Below, in pieces: positions 11,411-23,796 of a DNA stretch of 64,000 nt. The notes under the pieces were generated by a model. The model made no database searches. It was not told where the DNA came from and worked only from the letters and a program-made list of their open reading frames with translations. This DNA comes from Gymnopus androsaceus JB14 (taxonomy: Eukaryota > Basidiomycota > Agaricomycetes > Agaricales > Omphalotaceae), in the NCBI GenBank assembly GCA_009733575.1, contig ML769720.1, positions 1-64,000 of the forward strand. The letters are read 5' to 3'. Both the position numbers and the translations under genes were made by a program. Every line of letters begins with the position of its first letter. Position 1 is the stretch's first letter.

Positions 11411-13281
11411 ACATTGTGCCCACAAACCTCTATCCCGAAAAACTCGTGCCAGACATAACTGCACATGGATAGTAGGCAATTTTTCTTTCTGAATATGACC
11501 AGCATGTATCAATAATTGACGTCGGAACTGATAATCCATATTTTTCTCCCCCAAAGGGGTAGCATGCCCAAGCAGTAATATTGCGGCCTGCCTAAGATCT
11601 TCCTGACATTCAATAGTTTCATGGGCACATGTATGTATTACTGGGTGAAAGTCAAGCCACCTTCTCGAGCCATTGTATGATGCCAATGATAGGTGGCATA
11701 ACTCATCAATACTGTCTTCCCATGAGTCTTACTTGTCCAACAATTTGATGGCTTCGGTTGGAGGATCCAAATCAACAGGTCCAGTATCTTTGCCAGTGAA
11801 GGCAGCTGCACGTGTGAACATCTCCATCGGAATGGCAGTGGGATGGAAATGTGCACTAATTTGCATCAGAAATTGAGATGGGTAGCTAAGTTTCTCAAAA
11901 CTGAGTTGAAATGCACTAAAAACCGTTCTTTGATAGGTGTCCAGTGACCTCATTCTGTAAGTGAGAATATCTCTCCGCTTCTTGTTAAAGCGTACCAAAT
12001 AATTGGCAAGAGTACATGTTGCAGTTGTATGGATATAGGCTCCAGCTGTGGAAACTGCTAGAGCATGATATCCAAGAGCATCAACAATTTGAATGGCCAA
12101 ATTCATGTTCATTTTATAGGTCTCAATATGTGCATGTTTCAGCAGCAGCTCAATGGCATCCTCTTTATCAAGATCCCCAAAATCAATATGCCATCCAGGA
12201 GAATCCATTTCAGATGCTTCTGATAAGCGACTTGTGATAATAATATTCCCATGGTCACAACAGGGAATATAGTCCTTGAGGTAAACTTGCTTATCATCAG
12301 CATTGTCAAAGATGCACAGCCAGTTCTGATGCATCCTTGCCAGGAAGTTGTACACATCTTTGACTTCTTCACCAACACCTGCAGCTTTTCCAAGTTGTTT
12401 GAAATCTGCAGCAAGTGTGGCATTAGAAGTTGCATCCAAGAACCAGATATTTGAGAATCTGTTTCAATTTTAGTATATGGTCACATGGACTTCAGAGGTT
12501 TCTAACCTGAAAGCATTCTTAGCAATAAACTGCAGAACCACTTGTGTTTTTCCAGATCCCCCATTTGCCACAAGAGTGATAATACGTTGGGCAGGAAGCA
12601 AGCACTTTTCAACGGAGCTCATAAGGCTACCCACTGCCTCATGATCTGCACATTCAGGTAGATGGAAAGAAAAATCAGTGCATGATGCCAAACTGGAAAT
12701 GGCTGGGCTGGTGCTCATCACGAGCATAGGTGCATCAACCTGGGAAGCTGAAATATGCTCTTCCATTACCAAAGATGAGTCTGCATTTTCCAACACTAGA
12801 AGAGATTCTGCTGAAAGCACTTGATCCTTGATTATTTCTGCATATGCCTGATCTAAGGCATGACCAGAGCTTGCATCCAGAAAAGTAGGAATGCTGCTAG
12901 ACTGAGTGACTCAAAATATTTCTCACCATGAAATTCAACTCACTATTTAAGCTTTGCTTTGACAATATCCTTGAGTACATCTGTGTTTGGACTCCAAATA
13001 GTAACAACTGGCGGAGAGAATATTTTTGAGAGTCTCCGCAGTGTGTCTTTGCGTCCAACAAAGTACTGGCTAGGAGATGGGCACTGGAGAACACTTGAAA
13101 TTGAAAGAACATGTTCTGTTGAATACAAAACAAGTCAGCATCCAAATTTCTAGGATTTATATTCCATTTAACTACCATGGTTTGCAGCTCGAGGAGTTCC
13201 ATGATATGTGACATCAATAGTACTTGCAGTTGTGAATATAGATTGCCCATTGATTTGAAAGTTTGAAGCTTGAGAAAACAT
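10096..13281 (-). pseudogene. NLR (NB-ARC plus TPR) STAND protein, decayed
   Basis: The start at 13281 reads MFSQASNFQINGQSIFTTAS, a GG-F-like N-terminal motif common in Agaricomycete NLRs. Exons: 13281-13176, 13115-12944, 12896-12507, 12458-10096; introns are 60, 47 and 48 nt with GT-AG borders. After SQYFVGRKDTLRRLSK comes a P-loop-less NTPase-like stretch (WSPNTDVLKDIVKAKLK, FLDASSGHAL, LLVLENAD). A second, complete NB-ARC follows, with Walker A GGSGKT, FLDATS, WLCIFDNADD and NIIITSR. The tail is about 11 TPRs of 42 residues (ETLRAMANLA-type). NLRs of this kind are intracellular non-self or danger sensors whose TPRs likely contact ligand. Decay: an in-frame TAA at 11729-11731 interrupts LLDK/DSWEDSIDEL, a second stop at 10349 ends a TPR, and frameshifts follow. 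The last readable codon block ends MNRFA at 10096. The TAA at 11729 overlaps a GTAAGA donor, so an intron cannot be wholly excluded. Confidence 0.85.
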
Positions 13282-13662
13282 TTGTGGTCTAAATGTTATC
13301 ATTATTAGTTAATAGCTACTACTTCTAGGTTAGTGGACCTACATCAATGCAATTGAAAACCGGACAATTTAGTGTCAAGTTTGTATTGGAGGGGAACTAA
13401 GACCGGCACCCTTATATACCCAAGCTCAGGAACTATCAGACATCTGTCATGCTTGATGAATGATATGGATACTGTAGATGAACAGCCTGGTCCACGATTC
13501 AGAACCACTGAATGCAATACTAGTCTACAGCTTACCATAACTGGGCCCAGGTCATAAAGGCTCTCTAGTAGCATATGTCCATATTTGTGGCTTTAATGAA
13601 ATTGAAATAGATGTAGAGACTACTGCATTTCGGTTCGCCACACCTTTGTGACGGTGAGACCA

Positions 13663-14001
13663 CTAGCCGCGCGACCCAAGCGAAATTTCCCCGGTGACAC
13701 TGACCCCAAATGATTGCAATTCTTGGACACTTTGGGGGAGGTCACCCTCGAACCCAATAGCACTGTTGGCTCTAGGGATCATAACGATCTTTCCAGAAGG
13801 TCGCCTTTGACCACGGGGCAAAGCACCTTCTTTTCCCTCGGGCGTCCCGTATGAAGAGGCATCGCGCTGAAGAGGAAGAGCCATTTGCTGTGAAGGACGT
13901 GGGCACGTATCGATACTTGAAAGCACGTACGAATAGCTTTTATATCTTTCCGGATCGCTAGCTATAAGAAGAGTGGTATGAACGGAGGTGTAACGGAGCA
14001 A
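13663..14001 (-). CDS. Hypothetical ORF, unsupported function
   Basis: A 112-residue frame, rich in basic and polar residues (QRRPSGKIVMIPRANSAIGF), ending GSRG. I recognise no domain, and no convincing introns link it to another exon. It lies alone between the NLR relic and histone H2A. It may be an exon of a gene I cannot resolve, or chance. Confidence 0.2.
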   Translation of the reverse strand: MLRYTSVHTTLLIASDPERYKSYSYVLSSIDTCPRPSQQMALPLQRDASSYGTPEGKEGALPRGQRRPSGKIVMIPRANSAIGFEGDLPQSVQELQSFGVSVTGEISLGSRG

Positions 14002-14862
14002 TACCTAGTCGGTTTATTCTATTGAGCAACCATTCTTTGCTAAGCTGGACGGATTGCTATACACAATTCCGGGGAATGGCAGTTCGCAAATCTGTAAAAA
14101 AAAACCAATGAAGGGCCAAGGATATACAGAGAGAGTTGTAACCTGCGGGAGGGCTTGTTTGGTCTAGGAACAAAACTGGCTCAATCGCGACATTGAACAT
14201 AGGCATCTTGATAGGGGAATACCCGGTTCCGAGTCAATAGCACCGTGACAGAGGTCTCGCTTGCAAACAACACCACCCGTTCATAGAACATCGAAATCCA
14301 GCCTAATCCAGCGAGACAGATGTCAACTAAGAAAAGCTATTGGACGATCCAATGACTTTTCAGCTGACTGTATTCCAGAATACACTCGCGTGCAGCTCAG
14401 CGGTGCTCCAAGCCCGAACCGCATTGAGTATGGAGCGAGTGAGCAGTGAGCAGTTAATATCTCATCGCCAGCAGATCGAAATACACATCCAAGCCGCGCA
14501 TTGCACTATCCTAGAGCTTACAGGCTACAATGCACTGTTAGCATTGACATGGCAAGGATAAGGAAGTAGGCCATCTCACATCGCACCTGACTACAAGGCG
14601 CATCCGACGATATCGATCTGAAATTCATAATCGTCATTGACAAGAATCGGTAGAACGTAGCCCTTATTCAAGTTATTGGCGCGAATACCCAAATTTTTCT
14701 CAGCAGCACAATCGAATTGGGTTTATATCGAAAGCCCGACCGAAGTACAACGATATCACATATCATATCATACAGTACCGTATACATATCGACAAGAAAA
14801 GGACATAAGAAACGATAGAGGAAAGGTAATAAGGATACACAGCAACAGTCTCCATTGGGCGA

Positions 14863-15615
<753 letters not shown>

Positions 15616-15736
15616 GATGTTTTATGAAGTAGATGAGTTGGGTTGGTGTAGAAAAAAGCTTGAGGAGAGAGGTAGAGCCTTGGTGGTAGTGGTCGAGGAG
15701 AAAGATGATGAAAATCTCAGAATCGACGCGCCGGAG

Positions 15737-15745
15737 CTTTATAAA
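15737..15745 (-). promoter_or_regulatory. TATA-like element of the H2A gene
   Basis: TTTATAAAG on either strand, about 120 bp upstream of the H2A start codon. Position and sequence suit a core promoter; inferred only. Confidence 0.45.
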
Positions 15746-17173
15746 GGCTAACCCTAACCCAACCCGTGAGACATCAACGAGGCATTTTGCGAGGACGTCA
15801 CGCGCTGAGAACGCGTCGCGGTCTCACGTGAGTTTGACGGATCGACGGTAGCCGGTTAGTAGTTTGTTTGCTTCATCGACAGTCGGACCTTTGTAGCCAG
15901 CAGCCATGCTCTTGCTAGATCTAATACTGCTCCAACACTCGATCCAACCAGTTTAATCTAAAGCTACCACTAGCTACCCGACTCTCGCAGCGCGTCGACC
16001 AGTCAAACGGAGGGAAACGAACGACACTACTTAGTTAGTTCTTTTCCGAATCTAAATGTTCCGCTACATATTTACTCTCTTTCCAGTGAGAAACTGGATT
16101 ATGGCCTTTAGTATAAGTAATTTGCGCTCGTTTGGAAACACTTATTTAAAACATTGGCGGCGGCAGCACCTCAGCCTAAGCGCGAATCATCAAGCTACTT
16201 AGTTCGGAGCTCAAACAAACCTGAAGACAACGTACACCGACTTTTATCATCTTCATTTCCCTTACTTGCATCTCGCATTCTCCGGACGTGGCCATGACGG
16301 TATCGAGCTTGCAATATGATGCTTGTAATAGAGCTTTGTTCGGCTATCGGGCCTTCGTCCGTGAGTGGTATTTTGCATTAGGAAGGCAAAAAGAGTGTAC
16401 GGGCCCTGGAGAGCTCGCGCGCACCCATTCCCCCGGCTCACTAGGATATATGGGTCATATCGTCTGATCGCTCATCCATTGATTACTCCCAATTCAGAGG
16501 GCTCATATCTCCTTCTCGCGTTCAATGTCTGTTAAGTATAGTCATTAAATCCATTAAATTTTCAGTTCTCCTGCTTCATGCATCAAGTTACATTGCTCTC
16601 GCGCTTTCTTGAGTCCTGCTCAGTGCTTAGTGCGCTAGCTTTTCGTCGAGTATCTAGAGCTGTCGGATGTATCTTGCGTTGAAATCCTGTTATACGTTCA
16701 TCTGCACGTTCGTTCATCGGTCTCGGAGTACTATGAACAATATCTGTGAATTCACTCTGGGTCTTGCAAGTACGTGAACCAACCCTGCGCTTTGTACGAG
16801 CCTTTGGCATTCACGGACCTGCGGGGGTTCCATGGGTATGAATAATGAGGGTGAAGAAGGGAGGTATGGGCGAAGTTCCAATAGTCTCATGAGCTGCAAC
16901 AACGAATTCCACCCTATAAGTGTTACACTCGACAGGGGAAGTAACCCCGGGATGAAACTTTGCAAATAGACGCAGATACTAGATGCTAACTATTTAACTG
17001 GACTCGCAGGTGCAGGTCTGAGGTCATTATGATGAGCCTGTAGTAGGTTCCTGTCTTGGGTCGAACTATCATCATGAAAGGCGGGATCTCCATGATCCCG
17101 CCACATTTTCCCTCGTCCTGACTCCACATAACACATTCCATGACACTCCTCGCTTTCACATTTACCACCCGGT
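15746..17173. other. Intergenic, no supported gene
   Basis: Short minus-strand ORFs at 16583-16965 have no recognisable features. A perfect 9-bp stem hairpin (GGCGGGATC, 5-nt loop, GATCCCGCC) lies near 17077-17099, just beyond the 3' end of the next minus-strand gene. Confidence 0.4.
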
Positions 17174-17814
17174 TCAGCCGTTCAACACCCTGACATCAAA
17201 GTTGGTGTAGAGCGGAAGCCATTGAGTCTGGCATAGACCTCTGAAATCAAACATCGGCGGGCCAGGTTTAAGGAGCAAACTTTCGGGTTTCGAAGCGGTT
17301 TTAATGAACGATTGTATTGCTGGTCTGAGAGCGTCTGTTTGTGTGGTGGTACATGGCGTATCGTGGATGACAACGTTGTGCATGAGATATCCCCCGTCAG
17401 CCTGGTATTGGCGGTACCTTTCGGCATTCCAGAAGGTGATGATGACTGTTGAGCGGCCCATGTCGACTTTGGTCTGATCGAGGGGTGATTTGGATGCTCC
17501 GCCCCCGGCTGGAGCTGATTTGCTTTCGACGGCTTCAGCATGCGATGGGGGCGTTTTCACGTTAGCCTCAACATGCTTTGGGATCGTCTTCTGTTTGACA
17601 GCGTCCAAGTGTTCTCCTGGTGCGCGTCGAGGGTAAATATCAGTCTGACTTCCGCCGAGGGATCGAGAAGCTGGAAGAGTACGATGAGTTCATAGCCCTT
17701 AAGATTGATTAGTTATGAAGTAAAATGGAACTTGGTTTGAGATCAATGACCTACCATGGGTAACGCGCACGCAGTCGAGACAAGGAAAACGACAGTCAAG
17801 TACTTGATATGCAT
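17174..17814 (-). CDS. Small putative secreted protein
   Basis: Starts at 17814 with MHIKYLTVVFLVSTACALPM, a clear signal peptide (basic start, hydrophobic core, A-x-A-like end). One intron, with its donor just after the signal peptide and acceptor TTCCAG, joins it to ASRSLGGSQTDIYPRRAPGE and a second exon. The mature part is polar, then contains MGRSTVIITFWNAERYRQYQ and ends NFDVRVLNG. No cysteine framework or known fold is recognised. The donor GTCATT is weak; GTAGGT four bases earlier is stronger but gives the wrong frame, so the exact junction is uncertain. Function unknown. Confidence 0.55.
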
Positions 17815-20077
17815 CGTCAATTTGTAGGCCTAAGTTACAGAATCAGCTAAGGAATGAAGTTTGAAGAGTCAAACCTACTCACTATCGCGATGGCTCGTGG
17901 TAAGTAATGAGATGGGGTCCAGAGAACTCGACCAGCGAGTTACGAGGAAACAGAACAACTGCACCAGCTTTTGTAACTCTGGCTTGCACTGCCTATATAT
18001 ATATTGTTCCTCGTAAGTACTTGAGAAGATAATGGCAATTGCAAATACCATGGCACCGTCTGTGGCCTGAGCGAAAGCACAAAAAACAGGGAAACGACAT
18101 TCACTCTAAGCGGCGACAAATATTAGTACTTGCATAATTAGTACTTGCATAGCTCCTCCGTTGAGCATTGTGAAAAGGTCGGAAGTTTGTGAAAAGGAAA
18201 AGACCCAAGACTGGTTCCAGTCGGAGAACAGGTGTCGCTCCGGAAACGGAAATCGTGAATTTCGTCCCTGCGTAGTGCCTGCCACCAAGTACATCTTCCA
18301 TACTGAACTCACGAGGCTGACATCCAGGTGATCAAGTTATGGTGAGGCGGGAGGAGGTCACTAACCGGAGATATCCAGAGGAGGTTCAGTAAGATTCACC
18401 GAAGGAACAAAGATCAAAACCCCTGAACGATTTGGATGTAATCTTGAGTCTAGAATCACAACGAATCATCGTGCAGAAATGTAACTTACTAGTACTAGTA
18501 ACTTTAAGTCTGTTCGGCAACCAGAATCTGTTACACAGATGGTAATCAAATTTTGGACAAGCGCTCTTCGTTCTTTCATTCGAACTACTCCTTCCTCTGT
18601 AGAATGAGTGCAACGACAGTAACATAGTGGTAAATCACTGCTCGCACTCTTTTGAGCCTTCTTGTGTCAAAATTAGGTTGGTGGGGACGCATTGTGCAGT
18701 GGAGAGGCAAGACGGTTGCTGCGACTACTTTAGTAAGCGCTCATAAGAAGCGCTCGGTTAAGGTTCCAACTTTCCTGCTACCGTCAGCGGCCACTCTAAA
18801 GTTTGTCGACGATCAATCGAGCCAGCATAATCTTTGGCATCACGTCAGTCGCCAAACAATGAGCTTCTAATTCCTTCTTGAAGCGATGAAGAGGGGTCCA
18901 ATCTATCCTTGAGCCATTCAAGGTACTTTGGCTCTTGTCTTCAACTTATCTTTTCCGGTTGTATTAGATCGATATACTATGTTTTCAACGCAGCGGTGCA
19001 TTCGACTCGACCGCAGCATTGGACGGGCAGCTGCTAGCACTGGTCGCAGTTCCTGTACTGACTCGGTTGGTCCAGGTTGCTTGATCATCCCAAATTGCGA
19101 CTGACAACAGAATCCAAGGCAGCTCTGTGCTTGGACCGAAATTTTGGGAATAGCATTCGGGACGCGCGCCAGTCATACCACATCGATTTTGGTGTATGTC
19201 TTTTCAAGCCTAGGAACACCGGATCCCTTATGTTTGCCGTGCCACCATCCATCATCTATTCTCCTCCCATTGACCGAGCCCAACGGATACCGGGATTCTT
19301 CCAGTATTGTGGATTTGGAAGAGAACGTCGTCGAACTTATGTGCTTGCTCTACGGGCTTTGCAATCCCATTAGCCATTCTCATATACCCTCATGCACGAT
19401 TCACTCTTCTACGCATTCACGCTTCCCCCTGTATGAGGGCCCTCGGCTCAGAGCCCGATGTCGAATACTTTCACTTTTCAACACGATCTCGACGATCCGA
19501 CTGGCTCCATAATGAAATACATAATGGCAGTGCCCGTCAATCGTTCTATTAAACCATCCAGTTGAGTACAACCAACCATCTCTTTGGCGCAGTTGCGGTG
19601 GCGCTGTCGTTTCTATCTCTGGGAAAACTTTGAAAGGAACCTCGTTCGATAAGGAATCGATGATGGAAGGAAGGAGAGAAACTTATTATCTAGTGATCGT
19701 TTCTGTATGCATTGCAAGGTCATGCGTTGTCGTGGCCATCGTCGCTCTGTCATCGACCGTTGAAGGGAAGCAGGAACGAACGAACGAAGACTCTACACTG
19801 TGCAGAGGGTCTCTTGCTGAAACGAATCTGCACAACACTGCACAACACTTTGCGTCTGCGACGCAGGAGTGACAGAAAAGCTCTACTACTGTATTCCCGC
19901 GGAAGGGCTAACTGTCAGTTGCATCTGATGCTATCACTTTCCAGCTTTACCACTGGAGTTGGGAGTTGTTCGCATCGGCATCATACTGATAAAAGCATTG
20001 CAGTGCTCAGAGTATCTCTTCGAGATGTCCTTGGACGTCTTCTCCCTCGACCGTCATCTTCCCTGTTCTCCCCAAGC
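17815..20077. other. Intergenic, no supported gene
   Basis: Several short ORFs on both strands (for example 18101-18312, 18386-18625, 19077-19552) overlap each other and lack domain signatures. I see no RNA gene or terminal repeats here. Confidence 0.4.
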
Positions 20078-23000
20078 ATGTCGCTGTTAAATCTACCCAT
20101 CCACCTCCAGCTTCTCATCTTCGCTTTCCTCTACCCAAATGTATCATATGCCAAAGCTGGACTTATGAATTTTACGATCGACGACAACGACCCTGCAATA
20201 TTATATTCTCCCGGATGGAACGTGTCAGCGTCCCAAGACCCACTAGATTATGGAGGGCTGCACCATCTCAGTGATCAATCATCTGCCTTTGCGGTATTCA
20301 ATTTCACAGGTACGAAGTTCCACATGAGAAATTTCGATAGCTGATGTAGATTGCATTCTTCAATCGTTTTTCAGGAGTTGGAATCTACTTTCTTTCCCCA
20401 CTCTGGCCTTTTCCCGTCAAAGCGCAACTGGTGCTTGACGGAAAGTCCCCTCCTGTCTTACTGGATTTGCAGGACTACTCGAGGCCTGTGAGTGCGACTG
20501 GTGGTTCGGAAAGTGTTCCTAGTACGGCTGTTTGGGGGGTGCAGGACTTGGAACTGGGAAGTCATAGTTTGCGAGTTGAGTTTGCGCAGGGGCAGGCGGA
20601 ATATGTGGCGTTGGATGCACTAGTGTGAGTGATAAATTGCTGTATGGATGAAATGTTTTATTAACCAAAAACCTCAACTTTTAGATATTCATCCATTGCC
20701 GAAACTTCTGCTTCAGATACTATGCCGGTGCCAGCATCTCCTTCCGCAGTGAGCGCATCTATCGCTCCAACTCGCACTCTGGTTCATCGTGCAACCTCCT
20801 CATCTGCAATTTCAACGCGGTCTCCAATACCAATCGTTGTCGGGGTGGTGATTGGTATCGTGGTGGCCGTTATTCTAATCGTATCCACAATCCTTTTCTT
20901 CCGTTATCGTGCACGTCTGGCGAGACGATTTCCCCGGATGTTCCCTGTCGCTGATGAAGAACAGCCAGAGTATCGTGATCAGAGTGAGCTGTTGCCTCTT
21001 GAACTGGGTAACCTTCCTCTGCCGATCGCAGAGAATTTTATGAAATCTCCTGCGGCCTCTTCAGCAGCAGGTACTTTACCGTCTGCAAGGTCTATGACCC
21101 TAGTTACAAACAGCACTTCGCCATTAGCCTCACGCCCATCACTTCCTCTAATCAACACTAAACAGCTTCCACCCATTCCGCCTGATGAAGAGGTTGTCCA
21201 ATCTGGTCTCAGATATGGCAGATCGCTCATTAGTGCGGTTAGGCGGTTTACCTCAGCTCCGCCGGGGACCCCGATGAATATAGAATCTGCGACTGGGACG
21301 AGTTCGTCTGCGACTTCCTCCTTCTTCCCTAAACCCCTCTATGATGAAGATCGTCCTCTATCGAGACAAAAGTCTCTCCCTGGGAGGTCTGGGAGGTCAA
21401 CCCCGTCCGCAGGCGTGGATGTACCGGAGATGCCTAAAATGTTTTCAAGGGCAGGGACTTTCCATGCTGTGACAGAAAGGAAATCTGAAGTTCCAGAGGC
21501 ACGCCTATTCCCTGTGAGACCCATCGCTATGACCGAGAGCTCAAATCCACGACCAGTGGTATCAGTCGATATTTCTGGCAGCAAATCGGACTCGCACCGC
21601 ATATCAACACAATCTCCTACCCCTCTGACTCCCTCTTACACAAAGAGAAAGCCTGTGAACGCATTGACAATCATCCCAGAAAACATTGGTCCTAGGCCTA
21701 GGAGTAGCGTCCATAGCGGGGTAGAAAGTATCTCGTCTGACAGAACGACGAAACGTCGTTCTGAAGGAAAGATTCGGCTGGATAAAGAGAGGCAGCGACG
21801 AAGGCGTCCCAAGACACCACCGGTTACCCCACATGGTCCTCGTCCACGCCCGCTACCCTCTATAGCAGCCTACAGCGCTGTCAGTAGTCCTTTACCATCC
21901 GCTTCGTCTGGTGGATCATCAGATGCAGCATCAGGGACACCTACTTCTCCTGGATCCCGCAGGCGCAGACGACCATTACCTCCAACCTTGCCAGAAATCC
22001 AGATGCCTCCTCTACTTTTACGCTCGCAGTCAGCGTCGGTCATTCAGACGAAGAGTCCTCTTACACCCGTAATGGATGCATCCAATCCTTTAGAGGCTCA
22101 TAGCACCGAAGCCTCTCGTACTGAATTTCAGCTTCCTCCATTAGAGTGGACTATACCAACTCTACCTCCCCTTCCTTCATTGACTCCATTCCCCGCCCCT
22201 GACGCTCCTTCCACCCCTGTGGCACTGCAATTCTTACGGCCTCGTACCGGCCAACCAGATCATTCGCTTAGTCTCCCATCCTCCTTGCCAAGTCGCGACC
22301 CAGATACACCAGGGAATAATAACACTTCCTCACGAGGACCCTTGCCTCCTACGCCTAATTCTGCCCAGTCAGCTCCCGACTCGGGCAACAAATCTCCCCG
22401 CTCTCCACGACGCTTACCGCCCAAACCTCTGCAATTGAAGAATGCGCGGACGGGAAATTCACTTTTTGAATCAAGGAATGGAGAAGACTTGGAAGCACAA
22501 TATATTACTATTCCTCCCGCTCCCCCCACAGCTCCTCCTCCGTATTCTGGTCGCAGAATTATTTCGAAGCCTCCGGCATCCTCGAAATTGCCTTCCCCCA
22601 TGCAACGTCTTCTTGCACGGGAAGGTGTTCATGTTGCAGAGAGCCCTGGAGAAGATGAGAAGGAGTTTTCAGCTTTCTCAAAGCAGTCGCCACGGAGCAT
22701 ACCGGTGACACCTTCTGAGAAATCGTGGAGGTCTAGCTCAGCCTTCCAGTCTGTTGTTTCGGGTAAAAGACCACAAGGTAGAGCTCAGGCAAACGACCAG
22801 GATGATACCGCTGCAGAAATGTTGTTTGAGCTGCTTCGTCGTGAGCCCGGCTCGCCCTCAACGCAAGCATCTTCCATCATAGGTTCGTCGATCATATCTG
22901 GGACATCCACGAGTCATAGGATATCTATGCCTCCTAGACCTCTAAGGGCCATACCGCGAGTTGAGGGGACATCTGCGGATGATGAAAGCCTCGCACGAAC

Positions 23001-23331
23001 ACTGAAAGACGAAAGTCGACCCGTTGCCCGAACTCCGAAAGTCTCAATAATACCGGAGGACGAACCACCATCATCTGCTCGAACGCCCAAATTGCCCCCA
23101 TCTCCGCGCAGCCCTCTGGTTGTCCCTCCCCATCCTACCAGCCCTCCCCCATTACCGACCACTCCACGGAGAAAAATCTGGAGTTCGGAGGGTGTTCATT
23201 ACCGCTCTTCCACTGCATTTGCTTCTACGCCGGCGTCGACTTTGAACAGAAAGAGATCCGGATCTGATTCGAATGTTATCCGTTCACAAGACAATCGTAG
23301 TAGAGATTTTGTTCCTACATCTTATTTATGA
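20078..23331 (+). CDS. Single-pass membrane protein with proline/serine-rich cytoplasmic tail
   Basis: Exons 20078-20309, 20375-20624 and 20685-23331 join in frame to 1,042 residues. The start MSLLNLPIHLQLLIFAFLYP begins a signal peptide. A roughly 190-residue ectodomain follows (IDDNDPAILYSPGW, VGIYFLSPLWPFP, WGVQDLELGSHSLRV), of the type seen in basidiomycete surface proteins with a discoidin/galactose-binding-like fold (inference). One transmembrane helix, PIVVGVVIGIVVAVILIVST, is followed by basic residues RYRARLARR. The rest is a long, low-complexity tail full of PP, SP and RRRR motifs (PPRPLRAIPR, PPSPRSPLVVPPHP), likely a disordered SH3-binding and phosphorylation platform. No enzymatic domain. 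Function unknown; a sensor or adhesion role is a guess. Confidence 0.8.
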
Positions 23332-23700
23332 GGTTAATCGATACACATTTTTATTATACAACATAAAAGCATATCGCTGCTTCACTAAGTCACAGACGAG
23401 TAAACTGGGAGGAGAAACCTTCCATTTTGGGCTAGATCAGGGTCGGATTCCCAAATCTGAACATGTTTTAGACGCTTACTTTGCAGCTTTGATCATTTCC
23501 TTCACCAAGACCCGTCTAGCCAAATGAGCTCCAAATGAGCTTACGTTCAATGAGTAGTGAGCGCTGAGCTACTATGTATGTTGAGCTGTATTGTTTCTCT
23601 CGGATCCAAGTCGGTTAACCGGAATTCGGATTTCGGATAGCGCGCGGATGGCGCGCCCTTCAACCCAAGAACGGTAAATGACGTCCATGGCGTCCATCGA

Positions 23701-23709
23701 GTATTTAAA
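23701..23709 (+). promoter_or_regulatory. TATA-like element of the FAD monooxygenase gene
   Basis: GTATTTAAA lies about 90 bp before the start codon at 23797, a suitable core-promoter position. Confidence 0.4.
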
Positions 23710-23796
23710 GAGAAACCATCCAAGTTGACCGAAAACAACCTCTCTCTCTTCCAACACATCGAACAACTTCCACTACTACTTTGAAACTACGAAACA

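Noticed and set aside
16583..16965. Two short overlapping minus ORFs
   Set aside because: Random composition, no splice-linked partners.
22260..22601. Glycine-rich minus ORFs opposite the membrane-protein gene
   Set aside because: Shadows of the proline-rich coding strand.
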